A DNA stretch of 64,000 nt. Origin: Phyllostachys edulis (taxonomy: Eukaryota; Streptophyta; Magnoliopsida; Poales; Poaceae). Of this stretch, positions 36,291 to 47,300 are shown in pieces. A model generated the notes under the pieces. The model was not told the DNA's origin, ran no database searches, and was given only the letters and a program-made list of their open reading frames with translations. The stretch lies in NCBI GenBank assembly GCA_036346405.1, contig CM070553.1, positions 70,955,686 through 71,019,685 on the forward strand. Direction: 5' to 3'. Each line of letters begins with the position of its first letter. Within the stretch, counting starts at the first letter, position 1. Made by a program: the position numbers and the translations under genes.

Positions 36291-36760
36291 ATGACTAAGC
36301 GCATCGACGCGACATTAGCCTTGCCGGATGGTAGTGTATACCCATGTCATAATCCTTGATCAACTCCAACCATCTCCTTTGCACGAGGTTCAGGTCAGTG
36401 GGTGAACAAATACTTAAGGCTCTTGTGATCCGAATACACTTCTAGCGATTACCGATTAGGTAATGTCGCCAAATCTTAAGTGCATGAATCACGAAGCCAA
36501 CTCCAAGTCATAAGTAGGGTAGTTGAGTTCATGAGGTCTCAATTGCCTTGATGCATAGGCCACTACCTTGCCTTCTTGCATAAGGACACAACCGAGGCCT
36601 CGGCGAGAAGCATCGCAAAAAATATCGAAGCCGATGGATATCGGGAAGAACAAGAACGGAGCGGTGGTCAAACGCTTTTGAGTATTGGAAACTTTCCTCA
36701 CACCCAGCGGACCACACGAACTTCTTGTCCTTCTTGAGCAACTCCGTCATCGGCCCGCGA
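36291..36760 (-). pseudogene. pol: Element C pol: RNase H region
   Basis: An open piece at 36489-36701 carries IGFDIFCDASRRGLGCVLMQ, EGKVVAYASRQLRPHELNYP and TYDLELAS. Beyond a frame change come KIWRHYLIGN and, further down, RRWLELIKDYDMGIHYHP. These are the Ty3 RNase H landmarks, including the Asp of CDAS. The region is disrupted near 36440 and 36490. Confidence 0.8.
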
Positions 36761-37640
36761 TCTTGGAGAAGTTCTCGATAAGCGGCGATAATATCCCGCT
36801 AAGCCGAGAAAACTCCGCACATCGGTGACCGGCGAGTTGACTCCATGAAAGAACATCGCTGACCTTGCTAGGATCAGCGGCTCGCCTCTGCTGAAAGAAT
36901 ATGGCCTAAGAAGGCCACTTCCTTCAACGAGAATCGCGACTTGTCAACTTCGGCGTCACCGGTGCTCACGTAGCTTGCCTAACACAAGCTCCAGATGCTC
37001 GGCATGTTCCTCATCGTTCTTGGAGTAGATAAGGATATCATCGATGAAGACCACGACAAACTTATCCAAATACTCCATGAATACCGAATTCATGAGATTC
37101 ATGAACAAGGCAGGAGCATTGGTTAAGCCGAATGACATGACGGTGTACTCGTACAAGCCGTAGCGAGTAGAGAACTATGTCTTTGGAATATCCTCAGGTC
37201 AAATACGAACCTGATGATATCCCACTCTCAAATCAATCTTGGAGAAAACTCGAGCTCCAGTCAATTGATCGAAGAGATCGTCAATGCGGGGCAATGGATA
37301 CTTGTTCTTTACCGTCACTTCATTAAGTGGGCGGTAATCGGCCTTACATGCAAAGTACCATCCTTCTTCTTTACGAAGATTGTTTGGACAACCCCAAGGA
37401 GATGAGCTAGGCGAATGAAACCCTTCTCTTGCAGCTCACTTAGCTGCTTCTTCAATTCCACCAACTCGTTCGGTGGCATCCGATAAGGCCTCTTTGAGAT
37501 AGGGGCGGTGCCAGAGCCAACTCAATGACAAACTCGAGGTCTCGAGCGGGTGGCATTCCGGAAGATCTGCGGGAAAGACATCAACAAAGTCACAAACTGT
37601 TGGGACTTCGCTAATATCTAAAGCGGGCTTCGCTTCAAGC
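36761..37640 (-). pseudogene. pol: Element C pol: reverse transcriptase with two in-frame stops
   Basis: The 5' half (37200-37480) encodes YRPLNEVTVKNKYPLPRIDD and FSKIDLRVGYHQVRI, then a TGA where related families have a basic residue, and soon after a TAG following the DIPKT segment. The next stretch, 36956-37156, is clean: YEYTVMSFGLTNAPALFMNL, MEYLDKFVVVFIDDILIYSK. The catalytic FIDD is intact at about 37036-37047. The TGA would fit CGA-to-TGA deamination. The thumb region at 36770-36950 is frameshifted. Confidence 0.84.
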
Positions 37641-38150
37641 GCGAAGAGATGAGGGCCTAGCGACCGAAAACGAACCCGCCACGGAGGGAGCTAGACAGAG
37701 AGACGAGCTTCCTGGCGCAATCGATTTGTCCCATGTGCTGAGACAACCAATCCATGCCAAGAATCACATCAAGACTCGCTGAATGGAGAAGGATAAGGTT
37801 CGCTAAGAACCCTACGCCTTCGATCTCGATAGGAACATCCCTACACTCAGATTCAGCTCTCAACTCCGAACCAGGAGAGCGAATGAGTAGCGGGACCGAC
37901 AATGGAGAGAAAAGAAGCTCTCCGACAGCAGCAAAAGACTCAGAAACAAAGGAATGAGATGCTCCTGAATCAAACAAGACAGTAGCAGGGTGAGAGTTAA
38001 CAGAAAGTGTACCTAGCACGGCGTCGGGTGCCTCTGAGCCTCCTCTGCGGTGGACGGCGTTGACGCGACCACTACCCACGCCTTGGGTAGCCGGGCGATC
38101 TTCGGTCTGAGATGCACCACCTCGGCCCGCGTCCTCCATTAGGGCGAGGG
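37641..38150 (-). pseudogene. pol: Element C pol: aspartic protease
   Basis: Lies in an open frame, 37657-38202. LFDSGASHSFVSESF carries the catalytic DSGA, followed by a PLLIRSPGSELRAE strand and the ILGMDWLSQHMGQIDCARK block. Protease cleaves the Gag-Pol polyprotein. The frame is open from the knuckle remnant through the protease, then breaks near 37660 before RT. Confidence 0.85.
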
Positions 38151-39119
38151 GTGCTCCCGCCTTCTTAGGGCATTGGTTCGCATAATGCCCCTTCGATTGC
38201 ATGAAGCATGTGACCCGGCGGTCGGGTTGCGGGGCGCTCTGTGACTTCGCAGTGCGTGGATCGAGACACGGCTGCGATGGACGAAACGAGGCGGTGACCT
38301 CGGGCGCCGAAGAATGAGACTGGTACCCACGAGGCCCGGCGGGGGCGGAGGAATCGGCCTGGATGACTTATGGGCCTCCCACTTGCGCTTGCGGGAGTCC
38401 ATAAGCTCTCGAGCCGCATGCTCAGCGACGATGGCCTTGTCGACCAAGGTCTGAAAATCAGGGAAGTCGACAATGGATAGCTTGTCCTTCAGCTCCTCAG
38501 ACAAGCCACGCTGAACTTGGCACCTTAGCCATATCGGTGGCCACGTCCTCGAGGAGCATAACGAGCTAGATGGTTGAACTTCGTAGACATACTCCATGGC
38601 TGAGCTACGCCCTTGCTTGAGCGCAAGAAACTCCCGCTTCTTGATCTCCATCAAGCCGGCAGGGATGTGAGCCCGACGGAAGGCAGTACGAAACTCCTCC
38701 CAAGAAACGGTGTGGTCTGCGGGCTGCATGGAGAAAAGCTCTCCCACCATGACAACGCTGCACCCTCCACCGGTGCGATCACGAACAGCGCCTTCTCGTG
38801 CTCCTCAGCATCAGCTGCGATCTGGCTTCGCTCCACAAGACGGCCAATCGTCTGCATCAAAGGGTCCTCGGGCCGGAAAAGGTAGGAGGCCGAGTACGAA
38901 GAAACTCCGCGAGTCCTCCACGCGGTGATGGGCGTTCCTTGCCCGGATCCTCAAGCTCGGTAAGTCACGGTGGTGTTGCGCGCGATGGCGTCGATAGAAC
39001 CCTCTGTCATCCGCGCAGTTGCGCCGATCTGAAGAAGAACCTCGGCCATGGTCGGAGGAGGAGGAAGCTCCTCGTCCGGACCAGTACTGGCCTTGGCCGC
39101 TACGAGTGCGTCCGGCCAT
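38151..39119 (-). pseudogene. gag: Element C gag
   Basis: I place the start at the Met at 39119 (MAGRTRSGQGQYWSG), because gags of this clade begin with short basic peptides and an in-frame upstream Met adds only nine residues. Later pieces: DADDW, LFSMQPADHTVSWEEFRTAF, HIPAGLMEIKKREFLALKQG, RGLSEELKDKLSIVDFPDFQ and VDKAIVAEHAARELMDSRKR. At the nucleocapsid knuckle the frame reads CFMQSKGHYANQC, so the second cysteine is lost through a small indel. At least four frame changes split gag. Confidence 0.82.
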
Positions 39120-39852
39120 CCTGTTACAATGAAATTTGGTTAGCAACTAAACCCGAAAACAAAGCCTTAAGGAAAGCAAAGCCAGCGACCGGAATGGAAT
39201 ATCACCCTAAACGAAAAGCCAAAACAGCGGGTAATTATACTTTAAAAAGCTTCTAATAGACTCCAAAACAGCCAAGAAACACCAAAAGCAAGGCTCAACT
39301 TCTCAACTCAACTAACCCGTATTGAATGAGCGAGTAATTGATCGAGAAGATTAAAAATCAGATTGTAAGATGAGATCTAAAACTATTAGAGAGCAAGGTT
39401 AATGCAGCGAAATAAGTGTTAGATACTTAGCTAACTAGTATCACGTCTTACCCTTTTATTCCCACAAATTTTTGTTGATTTAACCTCTCATTTTCTACCT
39501 TAATTCCTGACTTGTGCTTGCTGCCCTGAAATACTTGTTGGCTGTCCAGAAATCCCAGATTTGCATCTCGGCTCTAAACACTTTTACTCTTCACCAAAAG
39601 ACAGCCAAGACTTCAAATTTAGAACTCTCATAAGTTCCCCAAAACCCAATTAATCGATAACAACTATTGTGTGGAAGGGAAGAGAGGAAAACAATTTTTA
39701 AAACTCAAATTAGAGTGAGATGAGAAGAAAGCTAAGATAGATAAGGAGTAAAAGTAGAGAATTACTTAAGCTTTCAAAACTCCTTTGATACTTTGAAATT
39801 AGATTTTCAAAATATCCTAAAAGCGACCAAGCTTGCGTTACTCTGTCGAATA
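39120..39852 (-). other. 5' untranslated leader of element C
   Basis: About 730 bp of AT-rich noncoding DNA between the primer-binding site and gag, longer than in A or B2. I recognise no motif. Confidence 0.6.
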
Positions 39853-39865
39853 GCTCGATACCAAC
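39853..39865 (-). other. Primer-binding site of element C
   Basis: The minus strand reads GTTGGTATCGAGC, three bases from the LTR end. It is the same variant of the tRNA-iMet complement as in B2. Confidence 0.82.
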
Positions 39866-40659
39866 TTTTGTGAGACCGACGTTTATTAAGCTCATAATAC
39901 TTAGTCATCCAATTGACCTAGTATTATCAACCAAATAAACCAGGTCTCGAGAGATGTATACTTCCCGAATGCAAGATACATACCTCACAACAAAAGAATG
40001 TATCAATTCCATACAACACATAGTACATAAGCAACAAACCGAAGTTAATATTAATAAGGATAGGTTATTACAAAGAGGGCCTTACGCCAAATAACAACAA
40101 ACTACAAAGATACACAGTGGAAGCAAAAGTGCCATAAAGATGGCCCAAAATAAGAGCCAACCAGTGTGCCTTTAGCCCACAAGGCAACTGACCGGACCGC
40201 CAAGCTAGTCGCTCTCCCAACCACCGCACAGCTCACAAAAGTAAAGCCCTTTGGGCTCTACCTCCTCTGCAACAAAGTTGTTAAGCAAAGCAAATGAGTA
40301 CAATAAATTGTTTATTGTACTCGCAAGACTGACGTGTAAGATAACAGAACTATAATTTAGCTATATGCAAGCTTTATTTAAGTGGATGAGGCTTTGGACT
40401 CATTTAAGCACAAAGCAAGTTTTCATTTGCAATAATATAGTAGATTGAAAGCAATTTGATAAAGCATTTTTAATTGTTGAAATAACAACGAGATAAATAA
40501 CATGGTAACAACAACAAGAACAACCTGGAAGTGACCAACCCAAGTCACCACAACAATAGCATGAACTCCCCGTTCATACCAACCATGTCAAGTTTTAATT
40601 AAAGGTTGTAGTCTAGTCTTGAACGACCTTACCAAGCATGTCCATAACCTAGGACGAGG

Positions 40660-40671
40660 CTATTCGAATAG
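40660..40671. other. Intact 12-bp palindrome in C 5' LTR
   Basis: CTATTCGAATAG. The partner LTR reads CTATTGAATAG at 30320-30330, one C short. Confidence 0.78.
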
Positions 40672-43446
40672 TTTTATCCCTGCAGGGTGTACCACTGTAC
40701 CCACACGTCAGACCGCCTTTCCTTTAAGCACACTACCTTAGGTGTGCCGGCACGGCTAAGTCCTACGAGACATTTCCAATGGACAATGCTAATTCTGAGT
40801 CGCACAACCCACGGGGAGAAGGAGACATCACACAACCTTCCCGGAAGCTAATGCTCCCCTCCCACATCACACACACATTTTATCTTTAAAAACACACCAA
40901 CCGAGCGACCCCAATTAACACCGCCCAAAGTACTTAGTCAAGAGGGGTTCCATATGCCCCTCGTGTGGTTAATCATAAAATCGCTTGGCTTAGTGACCCA
41001 AGTACTCGGTCCTTAGGGACCCAGGCATACCACCACATCCAAAAACCACGCCATCCATCCAATATGCCCAAGTCTAAATCAATCTTTTATTTTCAGTTTT
41101 TGATTTTACAAATTAATCAAAGCACAAGTGCTGGACATATAGGAGTAATAGTCAGTTTTGAGTGATCAAGACCATCGACTAAGTCGATGATCGCCCATTT
41201 CTATCGTTACTAAGCATGTCTAAGCAATTTAAATCGAAACTACTAAGTGATAGGAGCTCATCCAACGAGCTCAAACCACAGCAAATAACCTAGGCTCATG
41301 GTAGTAGAGGATAAACAATTCCTACAGATTATGCAACTATAGGCGTGCTAGCGACATTTAACACAAAGCAGCATGCATACATAGAAGTAAAACGATATAT
41401 TAAGCTTTAAAGTAATGGGACAATGATGGAAATGATCAAACTGCTTGCCTTGCTGTTGCTGGTCAATTTGTTGCGGAGGGTCACTCTCGGGATCACCACA
41501 AATGTCGAAGCCCTAACGGAAAAGCGAGAAAGAACCGATAAAACGACGAAACACAACAAAGACAGCACAACAAACGAACTCCAAATTCTCTGAATTTTCT
41601 ACAGCAACAAGAGGGTGATTTTTAGGAATTTTGCAACAAGAACCAATTGATTTGGATTCTCAATGCAAAAGTTATGAGCAAAACAATTCTGCTCAGCCCT
41701 AAAATACCAAACTGCACTATTCACTAATTTAATTATGAGGCAACATTTTCTAGAACAGAAGTGAAGCTGAAATTTTACTGTAAAACCAGCACCTCATGAG
41801 ATGAATAACACAATTGAGTTCACCTCATTTGGAGCTATATTGCACTTTCTATAATCTTTCAAAAACAAGAACTTGAACAAAATTATAATGCACAAGTCCT
41901 CATTTTCCTAACAGCAACATGCTCAAAACTAATTTTCACAGTGAGTTCATTAATAGAGGAAACCAACAAAGTTGGTCTCACCCAAAAATAATCTACAGAG
42001 CATTAGTTTTGTATTTTACAAGTTAAGCATTGATTTAAGTGTATATTTTAAAGTTGGTTTTAAAATCTAATGGCAAATGTGCTCTGGAGTTGAACTCAAC
42101 TTACAATCATTTTTGGATTAAAGTCAAGTCCAAGACAGAGCCAACATACTTTGAATGACCTCAAATGGATTTAAAATGAAAAAGATATGAAATTCTAAAG
42201 TTTATACCTTATTTCAGTTCATAATTAAGAATGTCTTGAATTTCTAAAACCCATAAGGACATGGGAGGTCATGAGCCACAGATCACAGATCTAACGGCTC
42301 AGACCTCCCAGTGAACAACGCACACGCTCGGAGGTCGAGAGGTCTGGACCTCCTAGCAACGCACATCTTGTGAGGTGAGGTCGGGGCCGTGAATCACGAA
42401 ATCCAACGGACCACAACATGGAAAGGAGGTCCTGAACGGACCAGATCTAAAGGGGGAGGTCCTCAACGGTTGGGATGTCCTCGAGGAGGTCCCAGCGGAG
42501 GTCCTCAACGTCACAGACCTCCAGGGAGGTCTGGACGGCCAAGATTGCGCAAGGAGAGGTCTTGGACGCTCCAGATCTCCTCGGAGGAGGTCATGGATGT
42601 CCCAGAGCTCGCGATAAAATTAGCGCGCACGCCACACGCCGCTTAGACAAGAGATTAAATGCGTATTTGGACATCAAGGAGGTCCGCGTCGGGAGGCCTT
42701 AAATGCGCAACACGGAGGATTAAATGCAGCTAAGACATGCCCATGATTTCAATGATTTGAGCACATGATTAGTGCATTAACTCGGCGGATCTTTGTCCGA
42801 AAACGGCAATAGCGCCGCAGTTCTTGTCCGACAAGATCTGAGCTCAAAGAAGTGGTTATTGCGGCGATGCGGACCTCGCGGCGACAACCAAAGACATCCC
42901 GTGTGCGCAATAGTGTTGCGCACACCATGGGCTCACTCGACGGCGGCGACGATTTGTCGCCAAGGCCGGAGAGGACAGAGATGACCCGACGGCCAAAAGA
43001 CAAAATGCAAAAAGGAAGCTCATGCGACATTCAAGCGTGTGCTCAACAAAAAGCTCCGCGACATCATTCAGCGGTGCCAAGAACTAAGGGACTAACAGGG
43101 GAGTACAGGAGGTCCTTAAGATCTTGGGGAGGTTGAGGATGGTGATGGCCTTGAGTTGGAGAAGATGGGGTTGCTCCACGGCCAAAGCTCTGCTCCAAGC
43201 TCCTCTTTGTCCACCTCTGTAAATGCCCAAACCAAAGCGAGTTAGGTCTTGGTCCCGAGGGGATGGTACAAATGGAGCTCAGAGAAAAGGAGGAAAACTC
43301 AGGGACCCTTGTCCACCGAGGAGCTCAAGCTCCAAAGCAATGGCGACCAAGAATGGAGGTCGGTGGAAGAGCAAAGCTTAGAAGGCACCAAAGCAAGCTA
43401 GAACTTGAAAGAGTGCCAAAGAAGCTACGGAGGAACCCAATGGGGC

Positions 43447-43452
43447 TTTATA
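43447..43452 (-). promoter_or_regulatory. Candidate TATA box of C 5' LTR
   Basis: The minus strand reads TATAAAGCCC, about 1.3 kb from the U3 end. This would drive the element transcript. Confidence 0.42.
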
Positions 43453-43689
43453 CTTGGGCACAGGAGGTCATGGACCAGCTAAGCTCATGGTGAGCTTGGC
43501 CCATGGCACGGTCTAGGACATTGGACAAGATGTAAAGTTGACAGGTGACAGCCTGTCTTGACGAGAGGGCGGAAGGTGACTTGCATTTAATGCGGTCAAG
43601 AAAGAGTTGTTAAAGGTACCGATGGCTCGGCGCGCATTAATGCATCTTTCGAAGCATGCATGCGCGACCAAGGAAGGAGAAGAACAGGG

Positions 43690-44480
43690 GAGGTCTTGAT
43701 GACCGTTGGATAAGCCTTGGGAGAGGTCCTGGCCCTCCGATGGCATTTTTGAACCGTTACGCTCAAAGGACTGGGAGGAGGTCCCAGCCACACGATCAAG
43801 GATGGGGAGGTCATGGCCTCACGATCTCCTTAATGCGTATGCGCACGTGGGAAAATGAGACAGGAGGTCCAAAGCGTTGGATCTCCATCCAGCAGTCGGA
43901 CCTCTGTGAGGTCTTAACCGCACATGAACATAAGAACACGAGGGGAGGTCATGGCCTTTGGATTTAAATCCAAGGGCTACGACCTCACGTCTTGTGAGGA
44001 GGTTTGATCGCATAAGACAAAGGAGGAGGTCGTGACCGTAGATTTTAATCTAACGGTGCACGACAAAAGATGGGGAGGTTGTGAGTGCTTGATAGCACGG
44101 GAGGTCGTGAGTTGTTGGATTTGATCCAATGGCTACGACCTTGGTTAGGTGGGAGGTTTGCTTAGTTTACGATGAGGGAGGTCGTGGCCATGGATCTTGG
44201 ATCCAAGGGCTATGACCTCACGTGAAATGGGAGGACTGTTGAGTATGTTGAGGAGGAGGTCGTGGGCATTGGATTTGATCCAACGGCCACGACCTCAACA
44301 AATGGGATGACCTCATTGCGATGGTTTAACAACTCGAGGAGGTCTTTGAGGTTTAACACGGGGGAGGTCATGACCATGGATCAGCGATCCAACGGCAATG
44401 ACCTCATGAGGTGGGAGGTCTTTGCGGTGTTAACATGGAGGAGGTCGTGGCGGTTGGATGTGAATCCAACAGTGCATGAC
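43690..44480 (-). repeat. Serial hairpin modules in C 5' LTR U3
   Basis: Best module: GAGGTCGTGG at 44256-44265 pairs with CCACGACCTC at 44287-44296, and TTGGAT/ATCCAA pairs inside it. About nine such modules lie in tandem. Confidence 0.83.
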
Positions 44481-44729
44481 CGATCAACATGGAGATGAGG
44501 TCTAGCCAAAGAGGTGGCTTTTAAATTTAGAACATGGTTGGGCTAGCAAAGACCCAAATTTGAATATGGAGCTAGCCATAAGGGTTATTATGCAATGCAT
44601 AGGCTTTTAAATTTAGTTTTTAAACAGTTTTACAACTGAAGCTTAGCAGAATTATTTGAGATAGCAAAGGAACTCCAAATTTGATGAAATTTTAACTGGA
44701 ATAACCCAAATTATCTGATTGGGATGTTA

Positions 44730-45530
44730 CTGCTTGCCCAGCAGCGCACCACCTCCACCCCGCTCACCTCAATCAAAAGTGTCGAGTTCATGAAGACACG
44801 CCCAGTACATTCGAGCTCCCGGGACGTTAGATGCGAGATGATTGGCTGAGATCAACTCATATTGCTCGCGTTTTGTTTGCTCATCAAGCTGGAAGGACTG
44901 CGGTGAGTGGTGGGACACATTTTATGCCTCACATCTTGACCCCGAGGATCACTTGGGCGAGTTCTCTGCACTTTCGCCACTCCCATGTCCCGATGGGAAG
45001 GTAGAGATGAAAAAGGAAGAGTTTAGAGAGCTCAAGCAAGGCCTCCATCCCAATTGTCGCTTAAAAGTTCAAGTTGTGAAGCAGCGATTATCCTATTTCC
45101 GGCATATGGTGAACAAGGCAATGCTCAATGAGGAATCCGAAGAGAACTCTCTGAGTCCTACAAGAGAAAGGTGCCACCCTCCGGTGCTCAGCAAAGACCT
45201 CCCCAGCGCCACAAAGCTTTTGTGCAGTACCAACCCAAGCGCCAAGGACCTCCTGGACCTTCCAGGACCTCTGCCAAGACCTCCCGCCCAGCTGTCCCTG
45301 CTCAGCGCCGCATCACTAGCAGCACCAAGACAACCCCAACGACCTCCACAGCAGCTGGGATCACCTGCTTCAAGTGTCACCAAGTGGGGCATTTTGCTAA
45401 TCAATGCCCACTAAAGACAGAGCCAACCACCAAGACCTCTACTTCAGGACCTCCCTCGGCCAAGACCCCTCAGGCCGCAGGACCTCCTCAAGCCAGAACC
45501 TCCCAAACTTTTGGAAGGGGCCGTGTGAAC
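44730..45530 (+). pseudogene. gag: B2 gag, C-terminal piece
   Basis: Resumes after the C element with LLAQQRTTSTPLTS and VEFMKTRP. Then come GEWWDTFYASHLDPED, DGKVEMKKEEFRELKQG and HMVNKAMLNEESEE, typical of the retrotransposon gag domain. Between ELKQG and LHPNCRLKVQ about 30 residues usual for the family (the EY.....F..LARYAP region) are absent, an internal deletion. The CCHC knuckle CFKCHQVGHFANQC is intact at 45366-45407 in the frame 45171-45677. Several frame changes precede it. The Pro/Ser/Thr-rich linker (SRTSAKTSRPAVPAQRRITS) is normal for this region. Confidence 0.83.
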
Positions 45531-46140
45531 CATGTGGCAGTGGAAGAAGCACAGACCTCCTCAGACGTGGTACTAGGTATGTTCCTAGTAAATTCAGTGC
45601 CAGCTGCAGTTTTATTTGACTCTGGAGCTTCCCATTCGTTTATTTCTCGGAGTTTTCTTTGCAAAGCACCGGTTTGAGTTGTTGCTCTTAAGTCTACCTT
45701 GTTGGTTCAATCCCGACTCAGAACTAAGCACGAACGGGGTTGTCCACAAGTGAAAATGGTCATAGAAGGAGTAGAATTTCTAGCCAACCTTATCCTTTTG
45801 GACACGGGTCCCTAGATGTGATTTTGGGCATGGGTGGCTAGCTAACCACCATGCCATGTTGGATTGTAGTGGCAAAAGTATCTCTTTGACCAGCCCTAGT
45901 GGTGCCCTTTGTGAAGTTTTCGGCCACCTCGGAGAAACTCCAAGGAGCCCTATCTTGTAGTGCTCAAGTTCAAGTTTTGGAGGATGTCCTGTTGTTAAAG
46001 AATTTGTGGATGTGTTCCTGATGAGCTCCAGGGAATGCCCCAGACAGAGACCTTGAGTTTGTCATAAACCTTGTCCTGGGGACCTCCCCATCTCCAAAAG
46101 GCCCTCTGATTGCATGTTGATGATCATGTGGAGTTGAAAA
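45531..46140 (+). pseudogene. pol: B2 pol: aspartic protease
   Basis: VLFDSGASHSFISRSF, with DSGA at 45618-45629, lies in the same open frame as the gag knuckle. The frame ends at 45677 and the remainder is out of register. Later traces are EGVEFLANLILLDT and DVILGMG (related families have ILGMDWL). A QGMPPDRDLEF-like segment links to RT. The protease is damaged downstream of its active site. Confidence 0.78.
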
Positions 46141-46840
46141 GCAGTGGAAGACTTGCGAGCAAGGGTTTTATTAGACCTAGCTCCTCACCTTGGGGAGCCC
46201 GGTGATTTTGTGCCTAAAAGGATGGCACTCAAAGGATGTGTGTGGACTCTGAGCTCTCAATGATGTCACCATCAAGAACAAGTATCCTTTGCCAAGAATT
46301 GATGATTTATTTGATCAATTGAAGGGGTTTCTTGTGTTTTCCAAGATAGATTTGAGAACGGATATCACCAACTTAAGATTACAAGGAAGACATCCTAAGA
46401 TAGCTTTTTCAACTAGGTATGGGTTGTTTGAATTCAACATTATGTCTTTTGGGCTGACCAATGCTCCTGCCTATTTCATGAATTTGATGAACCGAGTGTT
46501 CATGGAGTACCTAGACAAGTTTGTCATTGTCTTTATTGACGACATTCTAGTGTACTCCAAGAGTGAAGAGGACATATAAGCCATCTCTTTTCGGTTTTGG
46601 AAAAGCCGAGAGCTCATCGACTCTTTGCCAAATTTAGTAAGTGTGAGTTTTGGCTAAAAGAAGTGGTCTTTTTGGGGCATGTTTTGTCAAAAGAAGGAGT
46701 GTCTGTCAACCTAGTAAGGTTCAAGATGTGCTCAATTGGGAACCCCTAGGACCGTGCCTCAAGTTGAAGTTTTCTTGGCATGGCGGTTATTCTGAAGGTT
46801 TATTGAAGGCTTCTCCCGGATTGCAAAACCTCTCACTTAG
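46141..46840 (+). pseudogene. pol: B2 pol: reverse transcriptase
   Basis: The N-terminal SSPWG and MCVD segments are out of frame. The frame 46289-46579 reads MPRIDDLFDQLKGFLVFSKI, then a local shift scrambles the GYHQL motif (reads DITNLRLQGRH). It recovers at IAFSTRYGLFEFNIMSFGLT, NAPAYFMNLMNRVFMEYLDK and FVIVFIDDILVYSKSEEDI, then a stop. Two compensating single-base losses inside the clean frame explain the local scramble. Nearly identical DNA in B1 (13839-14560) keeps these bases. Confidence 0.83.
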
Positions 46841-47300
46841 CTATTAAAGAAAGAAAAAGTTCCTTTGGACCTCAGTTGTGAGCAGAGCTTCCAAGAGCTC
46901 AAGAGAAAGTTGACCTCTGCCCAGTTTTGGTTCTTCGGATGTTAGGAAAGATTTGAAGTTTATTGTGATGCGTCAAAGCAAGGACTTGGTGTGTTCTAAT
47001 GCGGAGACAGAAAAGTGGTAGCTTACGCTTCAAGGCAGTTGAAGCCTCATGAAACAAACTACCCTACTCATGACCTAGAGTTGGTTCTTGTGGTTCATGC
47101 CTTAAAATTTAGGCGCCATTACCTCATTGGTAATAGGTGTGAAATTTACTTGACCACAAAAGCCTAAAGTACATCTTTACACAAGCGGTTTGAATTTGAG
47201 GCAGAGAAGGTGGCTTGAGCTTATTAAGGACTACAATGTGGAATTCACTACCACCGAGCAAGGCCAATGTGGTGGCGAGATGCTTTGAGCGAAAAAGTTT
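46841..47300 (+). pseudogene. pol: B2 pol: RNase H region, heavily broken
   Basis: Nucleotide similarity to B1 14561-14985 continues throughout. Landmarks CDASKQGLG, QLKPHETNYPTHDLEL, RRHYLIGNRCEIY and RRWLELIKDYN are readable only by switching frames. There is no continuous frame over 60 codons. Confidence 0.75.

Larger units (their letters stand above)
29527..44729 (-). mobile_element. Element C: full-length Ty3/gypsy chromovirus inserted in B2 gag
   Basis: LTRs of 5.19 kb (left, 3') and 4.86 kb (right, 5') flank a 5.15-kb interior with gag, protease, RT, RNase H, integrase and chromodomain on the minus strand. The target duplication is imperfect: CTGCA at 29522-29526 and CTGCT at 44730-44734. 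The last bases of the right LTR are missing. Coding frames are broken by many indels and two stops in RT. The interior is only about as long as each LTR, an unusually LTR-heavy architecture. Confidence 0.93.
39869..44729 (-). repeat. 5' LTR of element C, 4.86 kb
   Basis: Starts TGTGAGACCG next to the primer-binding site. It differs from the 3' LTR by many small indels at CG and CAG/CTG sites. Its U3 end also lacks about 365 bp between TTTTAACTGGA and ATAACCCAAATT. Short pieces of the lost part (GGTTATTATGCAATGCAT, GTTTTACAACT) appear misplaced at 44580-44640. Confidence 0.92.
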
